In this document: piece after piece, positions 1 to 15,595 of the stretch
Layout of the letters: each line of letters starts with the position of its first letter
How positions within the stretch are numbered: position 1 is the stretch's first letter
DNA from: Blastocatellia bacterium AA13
GTDB lineage: Bacteria; Acidobacteriota; Blastocatellia; UBA7656
Assembly (NCBI GenBank): GCA_003222245.1
Contig: QHVH01000028.1
Span: forward strand, 1 to 64,000
Length of the DNA stretch: 64,000 nt
Direction: 5' to 3'
Made by a program: the position numbers and the translations under genes
The notes under the pieces: generated by a model
Seen by the model: only the letters and a program-made list of their open reading frames with translations
Told to the model about the DNA's origin: nothing
The model's database searches: none

Positions 1-1
1 G

Positions 2-799
2 ACGCTGTCGCTTATCAAATGCGGAAAGATGACGAGCAAGGAGATCTTTGTATATCGCGGCGGCAATGCCTTCAAGAAGTATGAGAGTGGAATGGCTGCG
101 ATCCTGGTGAAGCATCCGAAAGGAACGCTGCTGTTCGACACCGGCTTTGGGGCCAATGTAGACGAGCATGTGAAGTCAATCCCCTTCCTGATGAGAGCGC
201 TGACGACCTACGAGAAAGAGGTTCCCGCCGCGGTCCAGTTGAAAGAACAGGGAATCTATACCGACGACATACGGGCGATAATACTATCTCATTCGCACTG
301 GGATCACGTGAGCGGATTGGATGGTTTCCCGGGGGCGAAAGTATGGATTGCCGGCGACGAACTCGAGTACATACGGAATCTCGGTCCGGGCGAGTTGATA
401 AACAAGTTGAAAGAGAGCGTCAAGCTCAATGCGATTGAGTTCATGGCCAAGCGCTATGAAAACTTCCCTCGCAGTCTCGACGTGTTTGTCGACGGAACGA
501 TAGTGCTTGTGCCGTTGCCCGGGCACACTCCGGGCTCGATGGGAATGTTCGTGAATCTTCATTCCGGCAAGCGCTTCTTCTTTATAGGTGATCTCACCTG
601 GGCGCTTGATGGAATCCAGATACCAGCGGAGCGGCCATGGCTTTCGCGAGCGCTTGCGGATGACGATCCCGACGATGTCCGGCGCTCTATCGTTCAGGTG
701 CATGAGCTTATGAACCGGTATCCCGATATGGTTATCGTTCCAGCCCACGACAGACGAGTTCACGATAGAATAGCGGCATTTCCCGAGGTCGAGCGATGA
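2..799 (+). CDS. MBL-fold hydrolase, AHL-lactonase-like (5' partial)
   Basis: Metallo-beta-lactamase-fold hydrolase of the N-acyl homoserine lactonase-like group. The zinc motif SHSHWDH is visible about one third in, followed by the later ligands in PLPGHTPGS (His), FFIGDLTW (Asp) and VPAHDRR (His). The frame is open to the first base of the window. The residues before the first ATG (position 29) read LSLIKCGKM, which fits the usual start of this family, so the true start is probably upstream. ATG 29 has no well-spaced ribosome site. The substrate cannot be read from the sequence: quorum-signal lactones are one option, and other lactones or esters are equally possible. No luxI/luxR-type neighbour is visible. 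The fold call is secure, the substrate is not. Confidence 0.85.
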   Translation, partial: TLSLIKCGKMTSKEIFVYRGGNAFKKYESGMAAILVKHPKGTLLFDTGFGANVDEHVKSIPFLMRALTTYEKEVPAAVQLKEQGIYTDDIRAIILSHSHWDHVSGLDGFPGAKVWIAGDELEYIRNLGPGELINKLKESVKLNAIEFMAKRYENFPRSLDVFVDGTIVLVPLPGHTPGSMGMFVNLHSGKRFFFIGDLTWALDGIQIPAERPWLSRALADDDPDDVRRSIVQVHELMNRYPDMVIVPAHDRRVHDRIAAFPEVER

Positions 800-845
800 G
801 TTACGACGATCTTGATTGAATTAAAATGCTGAACGGGAAATATTC

Positions 846-874
846 TTGCAATCGAATAGTCGATTGAATAGTAT
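846..874 (+). promoter_or_regulatory. candidate promoter for the tRNA-tuf transcript
   Basis: TTGCAA (846-851), a 17-bp spacer, then TAGTAT (869-874). Each hexamer matches the sigma-70 consensus at 4 of 6 positions. A start near 881 would give a short leader before the first tRNA at 912. TTGACG at 874-879 is a competing -35 candidate but has a poor -10. The rest of 800-911 shows nothing else. Confidence 0.35.
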
Positions 875-911
875 TGACGTTTTGCTGAAAGAGGGATTTT
901 CTTGCCCGTAG

Positions 912-987
912 GCCGGTGTAGCTCAGTTGGTAGAGCATCTGATTTGTAATCAGAGGGTCGGGGGTTCGAATCCCTCCACCGGCTCCA
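912..987 (+). tRNA. tRNA-Thr (TGT)
   Basis: Cloverleaf folded by eye. The acceptor GCCGGTG pairs with CACCGGC, the anticodon stem TCTGA/TCAGA encloses loop TTTGTAA (anticodon TGT), and the T loop is TTCGAAT. The 3' CCA is encoded (985-987). First of four tRNAs ahead of tuf. Confidence 0.95.
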
Positions 988-1068
988 CGAACTACCAAAG
1001 CTGCCAAGTGAGAAGCAACGCCGTTAATGTAACGCTTGCGGGAACGCTGGTCAGCTTTTTTTGACAGT

Positions 1069-1156
1069 GCTGGGGTGGTCGAGTGGTTAATGGCACCGGG
1101 CTGTAAACCCGGCGGGCTTCGGCTCTACGAAGGTTCGAATCCTTCCCCCAGCACCA
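1069..1156 (+). tRNA. tRNA-Tyr (GTA)
   Basis: Class II tRNA with a long variable arm (around 1117-1131). The acceptor GCTGGGG pairs with CCCCAGC. The anticodon stem CCGGG/CCCGG encloses CTGTAAA, giving anticodon GTA. The 3' CCA is encoded. Confidence 0.95.
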
Positions 1157-1172
1157 TCCGATTAAAACAGGC

Positions 1173-1247
1173 GCGGGCGTAGCGCAATGGTAGCGCACTA
1201 GCCTTCCAAGCTAGATGTTGCGGGTTCGAATCCCGTCGCCCGCTCCA
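1173..1247 (+). tRNA. tRNA-Gly (TCC)
   Basis: Acceptor GCGGGCG/CGCCCGC. The anticodon loop CTTCCAA gives anticodon TCC. A standard T arm and encoded CCA are present. Confidence 0.95.
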
Positions 1248-1265
1248 TTGCTTAATTGACAACAG

Positions 1266-1340
1266 GCCGGCGTAGCTCAGTGGTAGAGCGCAGCTTTGGT
1301 AAAGCTGAGGTCATGGGTTCAATCCCCATCGCCGGCTCCA
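1266..1340 (+). tRNA. tRNA-Thr (GGT)
   Basis: Acceptor GCCGGCG/CGCCGGC. The anticodon stem CAGCT/AGCTG encloses TTGGTAA, giving anticodon GGT. CCA is encoded. It lies 34 bp before tuf, so tRNA and mRNA are probably cut from one transcript, as in the E. coli thrU-tyrU-glyT-thrT-tufB operon. Confidence 0.95.
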
Positions 1341-1374
1341 GCTCGATTTCGCATAAACGCAATACAGGAGAGTC

Positions 1375-2562
<1,188 letters not shown>

Positions 2563-2565
2563 AGG

Positions 2566-2593
2566 TTGTGCTCGGGCCAGGACTTGCTATAAT
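2566..2593 (+). promoter_or_regulatory. candidate promoter upstream of rpmG
   Basis: A perfect TATAAT (2588-2593) lies 16 bp after TTGTGC (2566-2571), in the short gap between tuf and rpmG. It could start a transcript covering rpmG, tRNA-Trp, secE, nusG and the ribosomal genes. Confidence 0.5.
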
Positions 2594-2616
2594 GACCGTT
2601 TTGCTTTTGAGGATTT

Positions 2617-2769
2617 ATGGCCAGAGATAACATAGTGTTGCAATGCACCGAGTGCAAAAACCGGAATTACACCACGACGAAGAACAAGAAAAAGACTCCG
2701 GATCGGCTTGAGTTCAAAAAATTCTGCAATCGATGCAGAGCCCATAAGCCGCACAAGGAGACTAAGTGA
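2617..2769 (+). CDS. rpmG: 50S ribosomal protein L33
   Basis: Fifty residues starting [10 protein letters not shown]. This is the zinc-binding form of L33, with two CxxC pairs (CTEC and CNRC) as in the ribbon-type family. It binds the large subunit near the E site. TGAGG just upstream of ATG 2617 can act as the ribosome site. rpmG before tRNA-Trp, secE and nusG is a widely conserved order. Confidence 0.95.
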   Translation: MARDNIVLQCTECKNRNYTTTKNKKKTPDRLEFKKFCNRCRAHKPHKETK

Positions 2770-2846
2770 GCGGTATTGGATTGCGCTCGCGGACGCGGCG
2801 CCCGAACACGGATTGCGATGGAGCGCGGACAATCCGTTTTTCGTGG

Positions 2847-2922
2847 AGGGGTATAGTGTCAGCGGCTAGCACGGCGGTCTCCAAAACCGTAAGGCCGGGT
2901 TCGAATCCTGGTACCCCTGCCA
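2847..2922 (+). tRNA. tRNA-Trp (CCA)
   Basis: Acceptor AGGGGTA/TACCCCT. The anticodon loop CTCCAAA gives anticodon CCA. Discriminator G and encoded CCA (2920-2922). It lies between rpmG and secE, the usual place for this gene. Confidence 0.95.
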
Positions 2923-2957
2923 TTGCTTCATAATGTTTTGAGGAGCCGGGTGGAAAG

Positions 2958-3260
2958 ATGAGTCGAGTAACCGAATTCCCTGATGATGATGCGGCATCGG
3001 TTAACCGTAAGGCCGAAGGCGGCCGCGCCGGGCTGGCGTCTAGATTGCCGAAACTGAATTGGGGCCAACGCATCGCGGCGTTCTATCACGCGATCAAACT
3101 CGAGATGAGGAAGACCACCTGGCCGAGCCGCGCCGATGTGTGGAGTACGACTCTCGTGGTGCTCATCGCTGTTGTATTCTTCGGATTTTATCTGTTCGGC
3201 GTCGATTGGGTAATTACGAAAGGATTTGAATACCTGGGTAGGGCGTTCGGGGCCTCATAA
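2958..3260 (+). CDS. secE: preprotein translocase subunit SecE
   Basis: Short single-span SecE, 100 residues, part of the SecYEG channel. The conserved amphipathic motif [11 protein letters not shown] comes before one membrane helix (about residues 68-85). The N-terminal 35 residues are polar and poorly conserved, as is common. GAGGAG lies a few bases ahead of the start. Its stop overlaps the ATG of nusG, so the two are translationally coupled. Confidence 0.95.
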   Translation: MSRVTEFPDDDAASVNRKAEGGRAGLASRLPKLNWGQRIAAFYHAIKLEMRKTTWPSRADVWSTTLVVLIAVVFFGFYLFGVDWVITKGFEYLGRAFGAS

Positions 3261-3823
3261 TGTCTAAGAATTGGTTCATAATTCATACCTATTCTGGATA
3301 TGAGAAGAAGGTTCGCGAGTCGTTAATATCTCGCGTCCAGGCATACGGTCTTACCAATGAGATAAGCCAGGTACTGGTTCCTACGGAGACCGTAGTGGAA
3401 ATGCGCGGTTCCAAACGCGTTGAAACATCCAGAATGTTCTTTCCCGGTTACGTCCTCGTTGAAATTGAAACAGACGAGAAGGGCGAAGTAACAGAAAAAA
3501 TCTGGCACACGATCAAGTCTACTCCTAAGGTAACCGGCTTCGTCGGAGGACAAAAACCGACTCCGTTGACGCCTGAAGAAGTGGATCAAATCGTTCACCA
3601 CGTGACTGAAGCGGCTGAAAAACCCAAGCCGAAGCATACGTTCGCACACAGCGAGCACGTTCGCATTCTGGCCGGCCCGTTCAGCGGGTTCACGGGGCAA
3701 GTCGAAGAGATAAACGCCGACAAGGGCGTCTTGAAAGTAATGGTAACGATTTTTGGACGTTCAACCCCCGTGGAGTTGAACTTCCTTGATGTTGAAAAGC
3801 TCACGTTCTCGGAAGAGGAGTGA
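3260..3823 (+). CDS. nusG: transcription termination/antitermination factor NusG
   Basis: General NusG, 187 residues. The NGN domain starts [17 protein letters not shown], and the C-terminal KOW motif reads [16 protein letters not shown]. It bridges the RNA polymerase clamp and links to Rho or the ribosome. The position after secE and before rplK is the classic one, which identifies this as the housekeeping copy. A second, divergent NusG-type protein lies at 41000 in the biosynthetic cluster. Confidence 0.97.
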   Translation: MSKNWFIIHTYSGYEKKVRESLISRVQAYGLTNEISQVLVPTETVVEMRGSKRVETSRMFFPGYVLVEIETDEKGEVTEKIWHTIKSTPKVTGFVGGQKPTPLTPEEVDQIVHHVTEAAEKPKPKHTFAHSEHVRILAGPFSGFTGQVEEINADKGVLKVMVTIFGRSTPVELNFLDVEKLTFSEEE

Positions 3824-3897
3824 GCTGGTTCTTTATAAGGGAATAGAAAGGGGAGAGTCGAGGCCCGGGTGAACCGGCCGGCTCGCGAGACCCAAAG

Positions 3898-4323
3898 ATG
3901 GCGAAGAAAATAACAGGATATATCAAGCTACAGGTGCCTGCGGGCAAAGCCAATCCCGCTCCTCCAATAGGCCCGGCTCTGGGCCAACACGGCGTCAACA
4001 TAATGGAGTTCTGCAAGACGTTCAATGCCAAGACGGCAACAATGGGAGACCTGAACATTCCCGTGGTTATCACCGTCTATGCTGACCGCTCTTTCACCTT
4101 CATTACCAAGACGCCTCCCGCCGCCGACCTGCTAAAGAAAGCCGCGGGGATTTCGAAAGGCTCCGGCCGGCCCAATCGCGACAAGATCGGACGAGTCACT
4201 CGAAAACAGATAGAAGAAATAGCGCGTACAAAGCTTCCCGATCTGAACACAACTTCGGTTGAATCGGCTATGCGGACCATAGAAGGCACCGCGCGCAATA
4301 TGGGGTTGGATGTAGTGGACTAA
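3898..4323 (+). CDS. rplK: 50S ribosomal protein L11
   Basis: L11, 141 residues, full length. Typical sequences are the start [18 protein letters not shown], the [13 protein letters not shown] motif and the C-terminal RNA-binding domain ending in the GTARNMG region. It forms the GTPase-associated centre with 23S rRNA and the L10-L12 stalk. The 74-bp gap from nusG holds no clear terminator, and no strong ribosome site is visible before the ATG. Confidence 0.97.
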   Translation: MAKKITGYIKLQVPAGKANPAPPIGPALGQHGVNIMEFCKTFNAKTATMGDLNIPVVITVYADRSFTFITKTPPAADLLKKAAGISKGSGRPNRDKIGRVTRKQIEEIARTKLPDLNTTSVESAMRTIEGTARNMGLDVVD

Positions 4324-4416
4324 GGGGTCTGTACATCGGACTCCCGGCAGCCCGATCGTTGGAGCAGAGGGAGTGGGCCGCACATAGGCTCACGCTACTC
4401 ACCTCGGAGAAATAAA

Positions 4417-5100
4417 ATGGCTGGAAAGAAATACGAAGCCGCGGCCGCACAGATAGATCGAAGCAAGGCATATTCGGTCGACGAAGCCGTGGAACTCGCG
4501 AAGAAGATCGCGTTCGCCAAGTTCGACGAGACCGTCGAGCTGGACATGAATCTCGGTGTTGATCCTCGCAAGGCGGATCAAATGGTTCGGGGCACGGTGG
4601 TTCTTCCACACGGCCTCGGAAAGTCCAAGAAGGTCGTTGTAATAACATCGGCTGCGAAGGCGGATGAAGCAAAGGAAGCCGGAGCGGATGAGGTTGGCGG
4701 AGACGACATCGTCGATCGCATCAAAGGCGGATGGGTCGATTTCGATGCCCTGATCGCGACGCCGGATATGATGAAGTCCGTCGGTCAGCTTGGAAAGATC
4801 CTCGGCCCACGGGGCCTGATGCCGAACCCCAAGACCGGTACGGTTACGCCTGATGTCGGCCGCGCGGTCCGCGAAACCAAAGCAGGAAAAGTCGAGTTCA
4901 GAGTTGATAAAACCGGCGTTATTCATGCACCGGTTGGAAAGATAAGCTTCGAGCAGCAATTGCTGTTGGAAAACGCGAAGGCGCTGATTGATGCCGTAAT
5001 GCGAGCGAAGCCTTCGACCGCCAAAGGTAAATACGTCAAGAGCGCGGCAATCTCATCGACGATGGGCCCGGGAATCAAACTGGATACATCGGCTTTCTAG
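4417..5100 (+). CDS. rplA: 50S ribosomal protein L1
   Basis: L1, 227 residues. The conserved segment [20 protein letters not shown] is present. L1 builds the mobile L1 stalk at the E site, and in many bacteria it represses its own mRNA. CGGAG upstream of ATG 4417 sets the start. The 93-bp gap after rplK is GC-rich and may fold, but I could not assign a definite L1 operator. Confidence 0.97.
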   Translation: MAGKKYEAAAAQIDRSKAYSVDEAVELAKKIAFAKFDETVELDMNLGVDPRKADQMVRGTVVLPHGLGKSKKVVVITSAAKADEAKEAGADEVGGDDIVDRIKGGWVDFDALIATPDMMKSVGQLGKILGPRGLMPNPKTGTVTPDVGRAVRETKAGKVEFRVDKTGVIHAPVGKISFEQQLLLENAKALIDAVMRAKPSTAKGKYVKSAAISSTMGPGIKLDTSAF

Positions 5101-5121
5101 AACCAACTGACGGAGTCAATT

Positions 5122-5652
5122 GTGAAGACGAGACAAGATAAAGATCGGACGATCGGCGAGCTTCAAGACAAGTTCGGCCAATGCCAGAACGCGCTGCTGG
5201 TTGGATTCCAGGGATTGAAGGTCGGGGACGACGAGCGGCTGCGCAGAGAGTTGCGGCAGGCATTGCTGAGCTACTACGTCGTCAAGAATACTCTCGCGAT
5301 TCGCGCCGCGAAGGGCACGCCGATCGAGCAGATCAGCGAGAGCTTTGTCGGCAATACGGCCATTGCCCTATCGGAGAAAGATCCGGTTACGCTGGCGAAA
5401 GTGCTGTCAAAATGGGCCAAGGAAAGCGCGGCCTTCACTTTCAAGGCGGGTGTGGTCGAGGGCCGCGTGATAGCGCTCAATGAGATTGAGGGCCTTTCCA
5501 ATTTGCCGTCCAAGGAAGAGCTTATATCGAAGGTGATGTTCCTGATCAACAGCGGCGCTCAGCGAATGGCGGTTGCGACTGCCGGCGTGGCCAGGAATCT
5601 CGCCGTGGTGCTTGAGCAGGTGCGCGCTCAGAAGGAACAGCAGGAAGCTTGA
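5122..5652 (+). CDS. rplJ: 50S ribosomal protein L10
   Basis: L10, 176 residues, the base of the stalk that holds L7/L12 dimers. The start is GTG at 5122, preceded by CGGAG and only 21 bp after rplA. The C-terminal helix (from about residue 135) that binds L12 dimers is present and ends in a charged Glu/Gln tail. Confidence 0.95.
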   Translation: MKTRQDKDRTIGELQDKFGQCQNALLVGFQGLKVGDDERLRRELRQALLSYYVVKNTLAIRAAKGTPIEQISESFVGNTAIALSEKDPVTLAKVLSKWAKESAAFTFKAGVVEGRVIALNEIEGLSNLPSKEELISKVMFLINSGAQRMAVATAGVARNLAVVLEQVRAQKEQQEA

Positions 5653-5686
5653 GCGCTGCTCGCGGACACCGGAACGGGTTGAAGTG

Positions 5687-5716
5687 GAAGCAAGCAAAGA
5701 GCTGTTCGCTTGCTTC
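5687..5716 (+). promoter_or_regulatory. hairpin between rplJ and rplL
   Basis: A perfect 9-bp stem GAAGCAAGC/GCTTGCTTC (5687-5695 and 5708-5716) with a 12-base loop. A second weaker stem, GGCCGC (5735-5740) with GCGGCC (5758-5763), follows. There is no T run. They fill the 191-bp rplJ-rplL gap and may be an RNA-processing or attenuation element that helps raise L12 output relative to L10. Confidence 0.4.
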
Positions 5717-5843
5717 GATCAGCTAGATAAAAAGGGCCGCTTTGCTAGTGTCAGTGTGCGGCCTTGGCAGGCGGGCGCGCCGTAGATGCAACGGCAGGCT
5801 CAGCCATCGCAAGTTGAGGTAGAAAACGGAGGACACGAGGACA

Positions 5844-6230
5844 ATGTCGACGGAAAAACTTCAGAATATTGTTGATCAGATAAAGGAGCTTTCGCTTTTG
5901 GAGGCTTCGGGTCTCGTCAAGTTGATGGAAGAGACCTTTGGCGTTTCCGCGGCGGCGGCCGCTGTCGCGGCAGCGCCGGCAGCGGCGGGAGCTGCGCCGG
6001 TGGTTGAAGAAAAGGAAGATTTCGATGTCATTCTGGCGGGTATAGCGGATCCGGCCAAGAAGATCGGCATCATCAAGGTCGTGCGCGAAATCACTTCGTT
6101 AGGCCTGAAAGAAGCGAAGGACCTTGTGGAAGCGGCTCCAAAGCCCGTTAAGGAAGGCGTGCCCAAGGACGAGGCCGAAGCAATTAAGAAGAAACTGGTG
6201 GACGCGGGCGCTAATGTCGAACTCAAGTAG
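5844..6230 (+). CDS. rplL: 50S ribosomal protein L7/L12
   Basis: L7/L12, 128 residues. It has an N-terminal dimerisation helix, an Ala-rich hinge (about residues 35-52) and the C-terminal domain with the factor-binding motif [20 protein letters not shown]. It recruits translational GTPases. GGAGG is well placed before ATG 5844. Its separation from rplJ by 191 bp is longer than the other gaps in this operon. Confidence 0.97.
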   Translation: MSTEKLQNIVDQIKELSLLEASGLVKLMEETFGVSAAAAAVAAAPAAAGAAPVVEEKEDFDVILAGIADPAKKIGIIKVVREITSLGLKEAKDLVEAAPKPVKEGVPKDEAEAIKKKLVDAGANVELK

Positions 6231-6354
6231 AACTGCCCTCGGTTTCTCCGCGGACATTGCGGATCGACTCAGCGTAGTTGATGGAGAACGCGATTCGGAG
6301 GGGGAGGCCTACCGGCTTATCGATCGAGATAAATCGGCGGAAGGCGTCCCCTCC

Positions 6355-6383
6355 TTGACTGAGATAATCCGCTCTAGTAGACT
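6355..6383 (+). promoter_or_regulatory. candidate sigma-70 promoter for rpoBC
   Basis: TTGACT (6355-6360), a 17-bp spacer, then TAGACT (6378-6383): 5 of 6 and 4 of 6 consensus matches. It lies in the 417-bp gap between rplL and rpoB, which holds no gene. Transcription would begin about 6390, at the inverted repeat described next, leaving a leader of about 255 nt. Confidence 0.45.
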
Positions 6384-6386
6384 CTG

Positions 6387-6417
6387 AACTTTAGAGGCGA
6401 CGGCTATAACTAAAGTT
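6387..6417 (+). repeat. inverted repeat at the start of the rpoB leader
   Basis: AACTTTAG (6387-6394) and CTAAAGTT (6410-6417) form a perfect 8-bp stem with a 15-base loop and no T tract. It could be an RNA hairpin, a processing site or a protein-binding dyad. Nothing else recognisable is seen up to rpoB. Confidence 0.4.
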
Positions 6418-6647
6418 CAACCACGAAAAATATGCGCGCGAACTACGCGGCGGGATATGGTGTCCCCGCCGGGCGTTCGCCGTTTCGCGTCTTAGCTTGA
6501 ATCAAAAAGTTGGTTAAGTACTGGTTATCTCCAGGAAATTTTCTTGCAGGATTCACTCCAATTCGCGTGGACGGAATTTCCACCTTGAGGCAGCGAGCGC
6601 GCCATTCTAACCGATACCTATTTCTTTCCTGGTAATCGAGGAGGGAT

Positions 6648-9600
6648 ATGTCAAGAGAGATTGCAAACTACAACGGCACGAGCCGTGAGCGCTACGATTT
6701 TTCCCGAATCAAGACAGCTATTAGGATTCCGAATCTCATTGAGGTACAGCGGCAATCCTATAACCGATTTCTTCAGATGGATCTATTATCGGCCGAACGT
6801 GAAGGCGTCGGCCTCCAATCCGTATTTAGATCTGTTTTCCCTATAAACGACTTTCGCGAGACCTCGCAACTCGATTTCGTCGAGTATTCAATCGGAAACT
6901 GGCAGTGCAAGTGCGGTCAGTTAGAGGGGCTCCATCATCTCAGAACAAATTGCCGGTCCTGCGGCCATATTCTAAAAGTGAATCCGTTCGCGGCCGAGGA
7001 CGTGATATGCCCGCAGTGCGGCACCCAGAATGCCGTCTCGCCCGTCCTCTGCGACAATTGCGGCGAGCCCGTGACGCTCCAGCACAAGCATTCAGAGAAA
7101 GAATGCCAGGAAAAATCCATGACCTACGCGGTTCCGCTCAAGGTCAAGATTCGCCTGACCGTCTGGGATACCGATGAGGATACCGGACAGAAATCAATCC
7201 GAGATATCAAAGAAGAAGAGGTGTTTTTCGGCGAGATTCCGCTGATGACTGAAAACGGTACGTTTATCATAAACGGCACCGAGCGGGTCATCGTCAGCCA
7301 GTTGCATCGATCGCCCGGCGTGTTCTTCGAGAAAGCGCCCGTTTATCTTGCGAAGATCATCCCCTATCGAGGCTCGTGGGTTGAATTCGAGTACGATCAG
7401 AAGAATCTCCTCTATGTGCGAATCGACCGCAAGCGCAAATTCCTGGGAACCGTGTTCCTTCGCGCGCTGGGCCTGATGGAGACGCTTGATCTCGATTCGA
7501 TCGGAACGGATTCGCATCTCGAAGACGCCATCAAGCACGCCGGCTACTCCGACGCGCAGATTATCCGGATGTTCTACACCTCGCAGACTATCGAGGTAAA
7601 AGCCGGAAGGCTCTATCTTCCGGTCGGTCCCGGCATCCTCGGACTCAAGCCCGCTGAAACAATCGAAGATCGCAACGGCGAAATCATTATTCGCGGAGGC
7701 AGCAGCGCGAGAAAGCTGACGCGCAAGGACATCGATTCGCTTCAGAAGGCGCGCATCAGATCGGTCGTAATCGATCCGCACGATATCGAAGGCGCCTTCC
7801 TGACCGATGACGTCGTGAGCGAGGGCGGAGAAGTGCTCGCCGAATCCAACGGCGAGATTACCATACGCGATTGGCAGCAGATTATTGAGGCGGGCGTCAC
7901 CGAAGTAGAGATTTTCTTCCCCGAGCGAGACGACGTCGGAACCGTGATCAGCCAGACTCTGAAGAAGGACAGCGTCAAGACTCCTCGGGACGCCATCCTC
8001 GAAATCTATAGAAAAATGCGCCCCGGCGATCCGCCGACGATTCTCACCGCGTGGAATCTCTTCCGCGGCATGTTTTTCGACGACCGCAAGTTCGACTTCT
8101 CGCGCGTGGGCCGGCTGAAGTTCAACATCAAGCTCGGCAAGCCAGAAAGAGACCGGCTCGATCAGCAGACGCTTTCAACAACCGATTTTGTCGACGTGAT
8201 CGCTTATCTGCTCAAGATGAGGAAGGGGATCGGCGAGGCGGACGACATCGATCACCTGGGCAACCGGCGTGTTCGAGCCGTCGGCGAGCTCCTGGAGAAT
8301 CAGTTTCGCATCGGACTCGTCAGGATGGAACGCGCCATCAAAGAAAAGATGTCGATCCATCAGGAGATGCAGACCGCGATGCCCCGCGATCTCATTAACG
8401 CAAAACCGGTGACTGCCGCGGTTCGAGAATTCTTCGGCTCTTCTCAGCTCTCCCAGTTTATGGATCAGACGAATCCGCTTTCCGAGATTACGCACAAGCG
8501 CCGTCTTTCAGCGCTTGGGCCGGGCGGCTTGTCTCGTGAGCGAGCGGGGTTCGAAGTGCGAGACGTTCACCCCACTCACTATGGCCGCATCTGTCCGATT
8601 GAGACGCCTGAAGGTCCGAACATCGGATTGATTTCGTCTCTATCGTGCTTCGCGCGCATAAACGAATTCGGTTTCATCGAGTCGCCCTACAGAAAAGTGG
8701 ACAACGGCCGGGTGATCGATTATGTGCGAGTGCTTTCAGCAGGCGACACCGATTTCAAGGTCGGCGAGCACCTGCCGAAGGACCACGTCGAGCGCGCTAA
8801 CAAAAAGCTCACGGAAGGTCAAAAGCCATCCGATTTTGAACCATACCCGTTCTATCTATCTGCGTGGGAAGAGGACCGCTACACGATCGGGCAGGCTTCG
8901 GTCGAAATTGATAAACAGAGCCGAATCGTTCAGGAACGAACTGCTTCGAGAAAAGCGGGCGAGTTCAAGTTCTCGGCGCGCGAAGAGTTGGAATTCCTGG
9001 ATGTCAGCCCGAAGCAACTGGTATCGGTAGCTGCCTCTCTCATTCCGTTCCTTGAAAACGACGATGCGAACCGCGCTTTGATGGGATCTAACATGCAACG
9101 GCAGTCGGTGCCTCTCCTTCGAGCTGAAGCCCCGCTTGTCGGAACCGGAATGGAGAAGGTGACGGCCCACGATTCCGGCGCGGTCGTGGTCGCTCGCCGG
9201 GACGGCGTTGTCGACTCGGTCGATTCCGAGCGAATCATCATTCGCGCGGAACACGGCATCGCGGGCGGCACCACTTCCCGTGAAATAAACGCCGATATAT
9301 ATCAGTTGACCAAGTTCAAACGGTCGAACCAGAACACCTGCATCAATCAAAAGCCGATAGTCCGCGAAGGCCAGTTGATCAAGAAAGGCGATGTCATCGC
9401 GGACGGCCCGTGTACTCAGGGCGGCGAGCTCGCGCTTGGCCGAAACGTGCTGGTCGCGTTTATGCCGTGGCGCGGTTACAACTTCGAAGATGCGATCCTC
9501 GTGTCCGAAAAGCTCGTAAAGGAAGACTCGTTTACGTCGATTCATATTGAAGAGCTTGAAGTCGAAGCCCGAGATACCAAGCTCGGACCAGAAGAGATTA

Positions 9601-11171
9601 CTCGCGACATCCCGAACGTCTCCGAGTCAACGCTTCGCGATCTCGACGACTCCGGAATTATCCGGATCGGCGCGACCGTTAAGCCCGGCTCTATTCTGGT
9701 CGGCAAGGTGACGCCAAAAGGCGAAACCCAGTTGACCGCGGAAGAGAAACTGCTTCGAGCCATCTTCGGAGAAAAGGCGGGCGATGTTCGAGACGCGAGC
9801 TTGACCTGCCCTCCGGGAATCGACGGCACCGTAGTCGACGTCAAAGTCTTCACGCGCAAGGGCGCGGAGAAGGACGAGAGGTCGATGTCCATCGAAGCCG
9901 CGGAAGAAGAGAAGCTCGAAAAGAATCTCCGAGACGAAATTCGAATTCTCGAGGACGAGCGCAACAAGCGAGTCTACGAATTTCTCGATGGCCAGCGCCT
10001 TGCCGAGGATCTCGTCTACAAGAACAAGAAGTACTTCTCCAAGGGCGCCAAGCTGACCCGGGAAGATCTTGAGCAACTGGAAATCGGCGCGCTAAGAAAG
10101 ATCGAGATCTCGACTTCGAGGCTCGATGTAGGCGCCGAGATCACGGAACTCGAACGCCGCACTGAACGCCAGATAAGCGTTCAGCGCCAGCTACATCTCG
10201 AAAACGTCGAGAAGCTGAAGAAAGGCGATGAGCTTCCTCCCGGCGTTATCAAGATGGTCAAGGTCTTTATCGCGATGAAGCGCAAGCTTTCAGTCGGCGA
10301 TAAGATGGCCGGCCGCCACGGAAACAAGGGCGTGATCGCGCGAATACTGCCGGAAGAAGAGATGCCCTATCTTCCGGATGGAACCCCGGTCGAGATCGTT
10401 CTCAATCCACTCGGCGTTCCTTCGCGTATGAACGTCGGCCAAATTCTCGAAACCCATCTTGGCTGGGCCTCGAAGGAGATCGGGCGGAAAATCGGCGAGT
10501 ATATCGAATTGGCGGCGGGCGATTCCAAAACCGCCATGTCGCAGCTTCGCAAGACCTATCGCGACGCGTTCCCGGGCTCGGAGCTTCAGGAGCGCTTCAG
10601 CGAGTACTCCGACGAGGAGCTTCTAAGGCATGCGCAGACGCTTGTGGACGGCATCAACTATGCCACTCCCGTGTTTGACGGCGCGCGCGAGCTGGATATC
10701 AAGCGGTTGCTCGAACACGCGGAACTGCCGACCTCCGGCAAGACCATTCTTTACGACGGTCTTACCGGCGATGCTTTCGAACAGAAAGTGACGGTCGGCT
10801 ATATCTATATGATGAAGCTGTCTCATCTGGTTGACGATAAGATTCACGCACGGTCAATCGGGCCGTACTCGCTCATTACGCAGCAGCCGCTCGGCGGAAA
10901 AGCTCAGTTCGGCGGCCAGCGCTTTGGAGAGATGGAAGTGTGGGCGCTCGAAGCATACGGCGCGGCGCATATTCTCCAGGAGCTTCTCACCGCTAAGTCC
11001 GACGACGTTGCAGGCCGGTCGAAGATCTACGAGGCCATCGTAAAAGGCGAAGCCAACTTCGATCCGGGCGTCCCCGAATCATTCAACGTGCTCATTCGCG
11101 AGTTGCAGTCGCTGTGTCTGGACGTTGAGCTGATGCGGCGCAGCGAAGCGGTAGAGGAAGTCACTGAATGA
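6648..11171 (+). CDS. rpoB: RNA polymerase beta subunit
   Basis: RpoB, 1507 residues, the catalytic beta subunit. Recognisable regions are the start ([19 protein letters not shown]), the rifampicin pocket ([20 protein letters not shown]) and the C-terminal clamp contact ([19 protein letters not shown]). An insertion in the N-terminal lobe, about residues 84-155, carries four cysteine pairs: CxC at 87/89 and CxxC at 102/105, 121/124 and 135/138. It interrupts the place where most RpoB proteins run straight from the FVEY strand to LTYAAPLKVK. This probably forms two zinc ribbons. GAGGAGGGAT directly precedes the ATG. Confidence 0.98.
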   Translation: MSREIANYNGTSRERYDFSRIKTAIRIPNLIEVQRQSYNRFLQMDLLSAEREGVGLQSVFRSVFPINDFRETSQLDFVEYSIGNWQCKCGQLEGLHHLRTNCRSCGHILKVNPFAAEDVICPQCGTQNAVSPVLCDNCGEPVTLQHKHSEKECQEKSMTYAVPLKVKIRLTVWDTDEDTGQKSIRDIKEEEVFFGEIPLMTENGTFIINGTERVIVSQLHRSPGVFFEKAPVYLAKIIPYRGSWVEFEYDQKNLLYVRIDRKRKFLGTVFLRALGLMETLDLDSIGTDSHLEDAIKHAGYSDAQIIRMFYTSQTIEVKAGRLYLPVGPGILGLKPAETIEDRNGEIIIRGGSSARKLTRKDIDSLQKARIRSVVIDPHDIEGAFLTDDVVSEGGEVLAESNGEITIRDWQQIIEAGVTEVEIFFPERDDVGTVISQTLKKDSVKTPRDAILEIYRKMRPGDPPTILTAWNLFRGMFFDDRKFDFSRVGRLKFNIKLGKPERDRLDQQTLSTTDFVDVIAYLLKMRKGIGEADDIDHLGNRRVRAVGELLENQFRIGLVRMERAIKEKMSIHQEMQTAMPRDLINAKPVTAAVREFFGSSQLSQFMDQTNPLSEITHKRRLSALGPGGLSRERAGFEVRDVHPTHYGRICPIETPEGPNIGLISSLSCFARINEFGFIESPYRKVDNGRVIDYVRVLSAGDTDFKVGEHLPKDHVERANKKLTEGQKPSDFEPYPFYLSAWEEDRYTIGQASVEIDKQSRIVQERTASRKAGEFKFSAREELEFLDVSPKQLVSVAASLIPFLENDDANRALMGSNMQRQSVPLLRAEAPLVGTGMEKVTAHDSGAVVVARRDGVVDSVDSERIIIRAEHGIAGGTTSREINADIYQLTKFKRSNQNTCINQKPIVREGQLIKKGDVIADGPCTQGGELALGRNVLVAFMPWRGYNFEDAILVSEKLVKEDSFTSIHIEELEVEARDTKLGPEEITRDIPNVSESTLRDLDDSGIIRIGATVKPGSILVGKVTPKGETQLTAEEKLLRAIFGEKAGDVRDASLTCPPGIDGTVVDVKVFTRKGAEKDERSMSIEAAEEEKLEKNLRDEIRILEDERNKRVYEFLDGQRLAEDLVYKNKKYFSKGAKLTREDLEQLEIGALRKIEISTSRLDVGAEITELERRTERQISVQRQLHLENVEKLKKGDELPPGVIKMVKVFIAMKRKLSVGDKMAGRHGNKGVIARILPEEEMPYLPDGTPVEIVLNPLGVPSRMNVGQILETHLGWASKEIGRKIGEYIELAAGDSKTAMSQLRKTYRDAFPGSELQERFSEYSDEELLRHAQTLVDGINYATPVFDGARELDIKRLLEHAELPTSGKTILYDGLTGDAFEQKVTVGYIYMMKLSHLVDDKIHARSIGPYSLITQQPLGGKAQFGGQRFGEMEVWALEAYGAAHILQELLTAKSDDVAGRSKIYEAIVKGEANFDPGVPESFNVLIRELQSLCLDVELMRRSEAVEEVTE

Positions 11172-11243
11172 TTGAATTGATCGGCCGCCGGACCAGGGAC
11201 CGGCGGCTGAATTAATCAATCTCTTAATCAGGGAAGGAATCAA

Positions 11244-15476
<4,233 letters not shown>

Positions 15477-15503
15477 GGCTCAACTTTCGGGTAAGCTCAA
15501 ACT

Positions 15504-15541
15504 AAAAAAGATGGAAGGCTCCAGGGCCTTCCATCTTTTTT
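15504..15541 (+). terminator. bidirectional intrinsic terminator after rpoC
   Basis: A 16-bp stem made of AAAAAAGATGGAAGGC and its complement (15504-15519 and 15526-15541) with a 6-base loop. The T tract follows on the plus strand and the A tract gives one on the minus strand. It therefore serves rpoC and the convergent WD40-TIR gene ending at 15596. Confidence 0.95.
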
Positions 15542-15595
15542 GTATAAATCTCGCGATGGCGCGCTTCCGGGATTCAAGTCGGTATTTCCAACGTC

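Noticed and set aside
801-1198. Short antisense frames with GGIRTPDPLIT-like and GKDSNLRRAEAR-like sequences
   Set aside because: These are the well-known false translations of tRNA genes on the opposite strand.
2762-3073. Antisense frame with GVPGFEPGLTVLET
   Set aside because: It is the false translation of tRNA-Trp.
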